Assembly (NCBI GenBank): GCA_015680685.1
Contig: MNCI01004926.1
Coordinates: forward strand, 911,566-975,565
Source: Gnetum montanum
Taxonomy: Eukaryota; Streptophyta; Gnetopsida; Gnetales; Gnetaceae
Reading direction: 5' to 3'
Length of the DNA: 64,000 nucleotides
This document shows positions 56,080-64,000 of this stretch, one piece after another (the first letter of the stretch is position 1; every line of letters starts with the position of its first letter). Position numbers and translations under genes: made by a program. Under the pieces are notes generated by a model, which was given only the letters and a program-made list of their open reading frames with translations, was not told where the DNA came from and did not search any database.

Positions 56080-56519
56080 TATTCAACTTCCTGTTATTAG
56101 TCGACATGGAATGGTAAGAAATCCATGAAAACACACATGCACCAAAGTAAGCAAAAAGGCACAAAGAGTATCGAATCCCATTGAACTCACATCTTATTTA
56201 GTCCTTTAAATCCTTCCCAAATATAGAAACTACCAAGGCCACAAGTTCATTAAGGCTTTATTAGTGAAAAAGGGATTGCACATTTCTAGAACAAGAAAAC
56301 CCATAGAGTTTGTGAATGGGTGGATGTTACAAACTCATTGCCTGTTGCATGAAAAAGAAACCATGTCTTAATCATTAATAACAAAATTCAAAGCTAGAAT
56401 CTAGACACCAACAATGAAATAACTAGATAGCACATGTCCACATCAATTAAATACACTATACCCAATTGGCAATAAGACACTTATTATTAAAATAAGGTAA
56501 GAAAATCACATCCAAATAA
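56080..56519. other. No gene recognised
   Basis: AT-rich, short frames, no motif. It abuts the truncated integrase of element E. Confidence 0.5.
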
Positions 56520-57060
56520 AGAAAATATAAAGGAAATTGTAAAATGGTTCAATTCCCTAGATGTTGAATGGTTCAAATGATTGAATGCATTGTTGAGGTT
56601 CTTCCATTTGAGCAATCATTACACCATCTTGTTGACATCATTCACAAGATTAGACATATTGGTAAGTGTCCCTAAAAATTGTTGGCCAATAGTGCCCTGC
56701 CATCAAGATTTTAATGGTCATGCATCTCCTAGCATAGTGGCCTCCACATGGACCTTCATGAGCATCTTGAAGAACATGTAGTTAATCAGCATCAAGGACA
56801 TACCATCAAACTAGGCCATTAGTGCATACCTTATAGAGGTGTCCATTGATCTTCATAAATTATTTTACCTATTAAAGAAATTATTATTTCTTCTAGTGGT
56901 CCAACCCTTGTGACATTTCTTAAGTAAGAAGATAGGTGAGAATGCCATCATACCATTTAGTCTAATTAGGTAATTATTTAGTTATAGCCCCAATAAAGAG
57001 GAGTTTGTTAGGAAAAAAAATCAGATATGGGTTTTCATCCTCTTTGTTGATCCATCATAC
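56520..57060 (-). pseudogene. Integrase zinc domain of element E, truncated
   Basis: Minus-strand translation of about 56,580-56,790 in one frame gives AHEGPCGGHYARRCMTIKILMAGHYWPTIFRDTYQYV, then CQQDGVMIAQMEEPQQ. This is the HHCC zinc-binding domain of Ty3/gypsy integrase and the start of the core. The sequence stops resembling integrase near 56,520, so the catalytic core and C-terminus are lost. It continues the pol order of the segments above it (RT, RNase H). Confidence 0.75.
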
Positions 57061-57099
57061 TCGAGACAAGTGATCAACGATCATATTCTTAGTGTCCTT

Positions 57100-58400
57100 C
57101 TAATCTACCATCGTAAGATCAAATTCTTGTAAGGTCACTAGCCACCATATGACACTAGGGCTTACCATTGGCTTATTCATTAATAAGTAGATGGAAATGT
57201 GGTTTATGTGCACAAACACTTTGTATCCAAGCACATAGTGCTTGAATTTCTCTATAATGAACACCACTACCATCAATTCTTTTTCTATGATGGTGTAGTT
57301 TAGTTGTGCATCCACAATGCTTTGGCTTGTGTAGTGGATGTAGTATGGACATTTCTTGTCATCCATCTGCGTAAGCACAACTCCCAAGGCATAATTTGAT
57401 GCATCCATCATGACATGAAATAGTCTAGACCAATCAAGTTCTTGTAGAATTGGAGTTTCTACAAGCTTCTCTTTTAGTTGCTGGAATAATTTTTCATATT
57501 TCATGGTATAAACAAATGGAGAATCTTTCTTTGTTAGCTCAACCAATAGTTTTGCAATCTTAGATAAATTTTCTATGAATCATTGGTAGTAGCCAATATG
57601 TCGAAGGAATGACCCAACATCTTTAACAGTTTCTAGCTAGTAGGTTATTCCTTGGATAACCCTTATTTTCTTAGGGTCTACCTCAATTCCTACTTGTGAT
57701 ATTCTATGCCCCAGTATAATGCCTTCTTGGACCATCAGATGACTCTTTTGCCAATTGTGTCGTAGATTCATTTTAACACATCATTTTAGCACTTGCTCAA
57801 GGTGGTCCAAGGCTTACTCAAATGTAGCTCCATAGGTGGAGAAGTCATCCATGAACACTTCCATATCACTATCGATTTTTTGTTGAAAAATTCTTGCGAC
57901 TAAGTGTTAAAAGATAACACGAGCATTGCATAGGCCAAATGGCATCTTATGATATGCAAATGTTCCCTAAGGACTCATGAATGTTGTTTTGGCCTGTTCT
58001 TCTGGTGCTATCTAGATTTGGTTATAACCACTATTACCATCCAGAAAAATGTAGTAGCAATGCCCATATATTGTATCTAATACCTTATCAAAAAATGGCA
58101 ACAAAAAATGGTCTTTGAATGTTGTCATATTCAACAACCAAAAATCAATGTAGACTTATCGTTTGCCTCCTTTCTTTGGCATAATCACAAGTGGGCTAAC
58201 ACACTCACTATTCACAATGGGATAGATGAACCCTACCTTGAGGAGTTGTTTAATTTCCTCCTTGATGATCTTCTTTAGTTTGGGATTCAACTACCTTTGT
58301 GGCTGTCTCTTTGGCTTCATGGCTAGGTCAATGTAGATGTGCTACTAACATATCCTATGATCAATCCCTATGAGTTCAGGATATGACCAATCAAAGGTTG
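57100..58400 (-). pseudogene. Reverse transcriptase-RNase H of element E (Athila-like)
   Basis: Segment 57,100-57,546 is the RT connection and RNase H (FQQLKEKLVETPILQELDWSRLFHVMMDASNYALGVVLTQ, then YYIHYTSQSIVDAQLNYTIIEKELMVVVFIIEKFKHYVLGYKV). Upstream on the minus strand are KMPFGLCNA and the catalytic FMDDFSTYG near 57,838-57,860, then LGHRISQVGIEVDPKKI. The FMDDFS box and the Y.T.EKELL-type helix are usual for Athila-like Ty3/gypsy RT. Stops and one or more shifts interrupt it. It is a different lineage from A-C and has the orientation opposite to D. Confidence 0.85.
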
Positions 58401-59490
58401 CTAACCATTTTTCAACCACTTTCAATAGCATCTCTTTCTATTTTGAAGCAATATTTACATTGATTATGACCCACTTCCCATTTTTTAAGAACACATATTC
58501 CATGTCAATTGGTAACATTTTTAGTTCAAGGGTATGTTGCTTGAAACTTTTAAGAATTTCCAACTCTCCCTAGTAGGTATCATCATTTGCATCATTGGAA
58601 AGTTGATGATGAACTTACTCTAGTTCATTCATGCCTATAGAATATGCACATTTCATGCTTTTAGTTAATTCCATACAAAGTGTGTTTCTTTCAAAATCAA
58701 TGGTCAGCCACTGGGTATCCTCTTATTTTATAGTTACTGCATAAAGACACCTTTGAATTTCTACTTCTAGTGCACATTGTAGATATGGATACTCATTTAA
58801 TAAAGTATAGTTTCTACACACAATTACACCTTATATCGTTGTACGTGATGCATGGAACTCACTTCTTATTGATCTTCCCAAATTCATTTTCTTTAGATAT
58901 TTCTAGGAAAATATCTTTGATGACCATTCTTGCATCAATGGTGCTTAGCAAAGCCCTTCCCATTATGATTGGGAAGTCCCCTTTGTAGTTTTCCACTTTG
59001 ATAACTAGGAAATTCTACTAGTTCCAATGGAATAGTCATGGACTGGTCTTCCAATTCTAATATGATGTTGCTCTTTTTGAGAGGAGGTAGGTTCCACATA
59101 GTATAAATCTCATGAGAGATCAAGTTGACATTAGAACTAGAATCAAGAAGAGCTTTGCATGGTTTGTTCCTAGAAATCTACAAATAAATCAAAGGACTTC
59201 CAAGATCAACTAATTTTCTAGGAAGGTTGCTAGCCTAAATCCAATCAGATACAACATGAGTGAGCTTAATAGTATAGATTCGAGGTGGAGTTTCGTTTGA
59301 AGGGGACTTGGAGGAATTTTCTACAGAGGGATATGGAGAAATAGGGTTACCAGTTGTAGGTGTATCTGAGGGCTTAGGTGAACTTTTGGGTTGGAAGAAA
59401 TGCCTTTTCTTTGATCAAGTGTCTAAACCACTTGGTTGATGAATTGGTTGTAAGTTAACTACCCTAGTGGCATTTTGTTGTTGTGGCTAA
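58401..59490 (-). pseudogene. Protease region of element E
   Basis: Position between gag and RT. The segment 58,935-59,123 (TMWNLPPLKKSNIILELEDQSMTIPLELVEF) resembles the plant retrotransposon protease stretch with LQLADRS...P.G..E following the active site. The active-site triad itself falls near 59,130 (SSSNVNL in the broken frame) and is not clear. Non-functional. Confidence 0.5.
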
Positions 59491-59494
59491 GCTA

Positions 59495-61283
59495 TTAATT
59501 CACCTTGCATAGATAGAGCATGTCATACCTGTGTGGAGGGTGGAGGGAGATGTGCAAGGACAAGAGGAGGATAAGGATAAAAGGTGGATTCTCTTCTTGC
59601 ATGTGGAGAAGGAGTTTGATAAGCATTATGAGGGTAGTAGTGAGGTTGAAAAATAGAAAAATGACTAGAAGATTCACATGGAGACAAGCATTACTAAATG
59701 TAATAGCCATATGGATTAGGTTGTCTATAAGGGTACTGCTATAGTGGTGGTGCCAATGCCCATGACTGTGGTTGCTACCACTATTGGTACAATTGATATG
59801 TTTGTGGTGGAGTTCCAATTTGATAATACTATTATGGTTGGTAAAACTACCTAGAATTTCCTTGAGAATAAGGAAATATTCTAGGTGTTTACCTTTGTGT
59901 GAGTCATGGATTCAAAGCATACATCCTAGACTCCTATAAGTGCAACACTATGGGACATCCCTTAGGATGTTGATACTGGTAGATGTATTATCATCATCTA
60001 ATTCACTTCTTGCAACTTCTTCTATGACATAAATCATGGCCATACCTCTTTGAATGGCATGTTTAGCTTCCTTACATCTCCTATGCTCATGGTCACTACT
60101 ATGTTCCTTGGACTCCTTAGTGATTTTAAGGAGAACTTGAAATCTATTATTCATGGAGCCCCAAAACTAATCAACCTTGGTTGTAATTTCATATTGAAAT
60201 TTTTGAAGTAACAAGGCTTTCCAATTCATCACCTCATTAAGTGTAGAGCCTTCATCACTATCACAAAATCAAACCTCCCTCTTGCGAATGGAAGGATCAC
60301 AATTGTATTCTTCTACACTTTCTTGCTTTCTTAATTGATCTTCCTCTTTTGCTACTAACTTGACTAATCTTTGGATCTAATAAGCACTTAATTCTGGTAG
60401 TCACCCTTGGGCATAGACACTAAGGGTTCTCCTTTTTTTATCAAACCAAATCCACAATGTGGCGAAGTTGGTCTAATTAAGAATAACCATGGATAGGAAA
60501 TATATGCATTAAGGAATAGTATCAACCAACTGCAACATCCAAGGGTTCATGTGTCCCTTGTTTCCATCCTTGGATCTGCCTCCTCAGGTTGAACACTTGG
60601 GAGTATATCTAATTTATCATCGAAAAATTCAAACATTGTACTCCATCATCTAATAGATTTTGGTTCTAAGGATTAGTACTAGTCTTTTTCTTCTTTAATG
60701 AGTATCCATGAAAAAAAATTTAGCTTTTACTACTCATTTTCTATATTCTGCAAGGCATATGCATCTTGAAAATCTTAGAGATGGTTCTATGGATCTAAGT
60801 TATATCCCCCTTTGAATCTAGGGATATTTTTCATGTCTAGCCTATTGATTCAACTAGCTTTAAGGTGTCTTGTGGAAATTCTTACTGTCTGTACAATTTT
60901 TAGCATATTTTGATTAATAAGAAAAGGCTCATCGAGCCTCTAATATTGGTGCCTACGATGCCATCTACTACCCCTTCATTCATGGTGGTGAGTCTCTCTT
61001 GATTTCCCATGTCTGTGGTCTTGGCTTGCTTGATGGTTCCTTTGATCATTCCAGTCTCGTCAATCACCTCCATCAAGGTCATGCCCCATGTGGTTGTGAT
61101 CTGAGCTAGAAGAAGAAGATGATGATGATGAAGGTAAAGAGGAAGGAGGACTACCACCATCACGATGCCTACAACCCCCTCTTTGGTGATCGTAGCCATG
61201 ATCATGATTTTTTTTCTTGTCCTTATCCCTACCTTGACTTGCCTCTCTAGATCCTTCTTTGTCATTAGATCTAGTCTTTTCAA
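59495..61283 (-). pseudogene. Gag region of element E (tentative)
   Basis: The minus strand carries a run of broken frames upstream of the protease. An alternative frame of 60,900-61,283 reads as a Ser-rich run (SSSLPSSSSSSSSSDHN) flanked by Arg/Lys/Asp/Gly segments, and then LDMKNIPRFKGGYNLDPQNHL, like the start of the gag domain (IP.FKGG..LDP...L). Assignment rests on this phrase and on position. Confidence 0.5.
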
Positions 61284-63600
61284 AACTAGGATTGTGAATT
61301 GTGAACTAAAAGTTCTAGTTTTAACCTCCTATACTGAAGTTAGAGAGAGGAATTTCACTAAATGGGAAACCTCTGGAGAAAGGTTTTAGCTACAAATTAC
61401 ATCAATCTATCAACAATTATGGTAGAAATTTTTAGCTCTAAATCAGTGACCATATGGCCTATAAAAATAAAATTTCAACACATTGAACAAAATTTTTGGT
61501 AATTAGGCAATCAACTGAGCATTAGAGACTCTCATAGCTTTGTAGTGCAGAAAAAAGTCAAGCAACCATTCCGCCATTTATTCAACCAATGTAGCAGAAC
61601 TAAACCTAAGAACAAGAAAGGAGTTTCAAGAACTAAATCTTGGGAGCATCTGGATTGTGCAATCAACTACAAAACTCAATATGTTGATTTCAACAAAATC
61701 CAAGCATCATTTGTGTAATTTCTCGTACATCTTAGCACATAACTTGTACACATTTAAACTCTATTGTTTCAACATTTATTACTTTGATAAAATTTGGGTA
61801 GTACATTTGTGTATTTCAAGTTCATTATTTGAATATTTTAAGTTTATTTTGGGCATTTTCTCTAGTTTCAAATCTACAAATTTCTTAAATTTATTTACAT
61901 ATATTTACACTTTCCAAGTCCTTGGGTGATCAACCAAACCATCCAAGATACCTTGGATCCTCTTTCTTGAAGGCCCTTGAAATCCAAGGCTAAATTGTCC
62001 ACCAAAGATCTTCAATTTTCTAGCATTGAATTTTTCTAGTGAAATAGAGATCCTAGCTTCTTTGACCACCATCAATTATGAAAGAATCCTACCTCATCCA
62101 ATAATTTCAACCATCAAAAAATTTTATGTCAATTGATAGGAAATTTCAAAATTTTCCACCAATGATGGAAAATTCCAAAACCATCAAATAATAGATAAAT
62201 TGAATTTGACATTTGGGAAAGAAAAATTTAAATACTAAATTATGAAAAATCTAAGTAACTAGTCAAATTAAAAGGTTGGTAGAAAGTGAGATAAAATTCT
62301 ATAATTAACTATGAATATCCTAGAGTAATACTAGGCTGGGTAACCTCTTAGAGTGTCTCAAATTTTTTAGCCAAATTTTGGACTTTAGAAGCCTTAACTT
62401 TTGATTCTATAAGCCTTTTTTAGCAAATGAAGCATTGTGTTCAAGAGATTTTGACCTTTCAGACATGATAGTGAAGTTAGATCTATTCCACAGAGCTATA
62501 AAAGTTAGTTTTTAATCCTTGTTATAACACTATGCCTCAATACCCTCAAAGGCTCAATTTGACATAACTTAGGCATACGATGTTTATTTTTAACATATGA
62601 ATTATTGGTTTTAATATTTTCATCCTTATGAACTTAGTGGTGAGGTTAGATTAATCATCTAGATACTTGATAATTAGATGATGCCTTAAGTCATGCCTAA
62701 AATGACCATAAGTTAGACTAACTAACCATGCCTAATAATTTAATTATTGGGACTAACAAATCTAACCTCTTTGGGCATTTTGGATCTTAAGATTAGCTTC
62801 TTAACCTTTGCAGATATATAGTTTTAGATCATTAATCCCTAGTATGCTATTAGTTACACTATCCAAGTCAGTGTCCTAAGAAGGGCAGAAGGTCATTAAG
62901 AGTCTTGATAATGTACATAATTATTACAAACTCAACAAATTGATCAATTAGAGAATCATTTCAAGAATTGAAATGACAAGGAAGATGTATACTAATTCAG
63001 CTTGCAACTACATCATGTCATAGAACATCATGGAGAATCATAATCTTGTTCTAACAAGGTATATGATACTCATTAGGAGAAATGACCTAGGAAAAATCCA
63101 AAAATAGGAATGAAATTTGCAAAAATAGGAAACATCCACTATGTCCACCTTAGATCTTAAACTGGCATAATTATCAATACTCACACATCCTGGATGAACT
63201 ACAAGACTTACATGCTAATGTATTATGCCTAAAAGAAGTGTTAATATAGGAATTATTATACAACAAACATGATTTAAAAAATTTTGAAGACAAAATTTTT
63301 TATAAAAAAAAGAAGGTTTTTATGGAATTTTTTCTTTTGAGCATAAATTAAGCTATTACAAAAATCACAACATGAATGGTTGTATAATATATTACAAGAA
63401 GCCAAGTTCAAATTAGTATAAAGCTTTCAATGGAAATTAGAAGATATGATTTTTGAAATTCCAAAACTTTAAACCATGGGAAAGAAAAAATAATTAAGAT
63501 TTTGAAGAAGCCACATAGGCTTAGAACTAATATTTAAAATTCAATCATCAAGAAGGTATGTATGTATTATCAACACAAATTTAATTTCCAAATTGATGAG
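61284..63600. other. AT-rich intergenic DNA, no gene recognised
   Basis: More than 2 kb of AT-rich sequence with only short frames of biased composition. No repeats or motifs that I can define. Confidence 0.5.
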
Positions 63601-63604
63601 CCGT

Positions 63605-63664
63605 GATATCGTGTACATGATATTGCGTACACGATATCGTAGCCTGGCGCAATGTCTATAAATA
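63605..63664 (+). promoter_or_regulatory. Hairpin plus TATA box, probable LTR promoter
   Basis: GATATCGTGTAC (63,605-63,616) and GTACACGATATC (63,627-63,638) form a perfect 12-bp inverted repeat with a 10-base loop. TATAAATA follows at 63,657-63,664. Downstream to the window end there is no long frame, and the sequence closes in GAGCACGTGTGTAACAC. This looks like U3-R-U5 of an LTR, but the element extends beyond the window. Confidence 0.55.
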
Positions 63665-64000
63665 AGAGGTGGCTTTCCCTATTTTAGACATCTAGATTTA
63701 GACCCTTAGCCAAACTCTTGCAGTTTTACCATTCTAGAGTTACAATAATTTCCATGTGCCCGCAGTAGGAGTCTTAAAGTGAACAGATCTTTATTTGAGC
63801 AAATTGTACCTAAGCACACATTTGTGTATAGAAATAAAGATGAACTTTCTGATAAACCTTGCAGCATGTGGACTAAGCTAAATAGGAATTAATTTTTTGT
63901 TAAATGTTTAAATTCTTTCGTAGATAATTAATCTCTCTTAATCCTTGACTCTCTTAGTTAAGTACACTCAGTACGACCACTTTGAGCACGTGTGTAACAC

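Overview
The window is a stretch of large, repeat-rich plant nuclear DNA. The evidence is nested LTR retrotransposons of the Ty3/gypsy superfamily, an integrated caulimovirid (endogenous pararetrovirus, EPRV), a pentatricopeptide-repeat (PPR) pseudogene scrap, long AT-rich intergenic DNA and assembly gaps. A gymnosperm or other large-genome plant is plausible, but that is inference and the sequence does not fix the species. I see no intact host gene, RNA gene or CRISPR. Almost every coding region is broken by stops or frameshifts.

Layout. 1-2.8 kb: PPR scrap and an LTR-like promoter fragment, then an 880-base gap. 4.77-5.86 kb and 26.65-28.09 kb: two halves of one diverged tandem array (period about 190 bp), split by element A. 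5.86-26.64 kb: element A, a decayed minus-strand Ty3/gypsy element (gag, protease, RT, RNase H, archaeal-type RNase H, integrase) with both LTRs. Its 5' LTR carries the EPRV (17.69-25.29 kb). The EPRV has a tRNA-Met-type primer site, movement protein, coat protein with zinc knuckle, protease/RT/RNase H, a 291-aa unknown downstream frame and a TATA promoter. An 870-bp inverted copy of its downstream region is attached head-on at the left end. The 3' LTR of A preserves the empty insertion site.

28.09-29.49 kb and 46.49-47.61 kb: element C, a plus-strand relative of A, split by element B. 29.49-46.49 kb: element B, a minus-strand Tat-like Ty3/gypsy element of about 17 kb. Between its protease and RT, on the opposite strand, lies a multi-exon gene of about 1,056 codons with its own TATA box and seven phase-consistent GT-AG introns. 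This is the most unusual object in the window. The palindromic 10-mer GCGTATACGC is reiterated in the U3 of B, and it or its derivatives recur in B's 5' leader and in the first intron of the antisense gene. A second short repeat family at B's pro-RT spacer and 3' UTR keeps hairpin pairing by compensating changes.

46.6-47.1 kb is an inverted contig placed between two single Ns, almost certainly a scaffold error. 49.57-51.1 kb: primer site and gag of a plus-strand Athila-like element (D). 51.4-54.4 kb: an old inverted repeat pair. 56.5-61.3 kb: a minus-strand Athila-like gag-pol remnant (E). 63.6 kb: a hairpin just upstream of a TATA box, probably an LTR promoter. The remaining AT-rich DNA shows no gene I can support.
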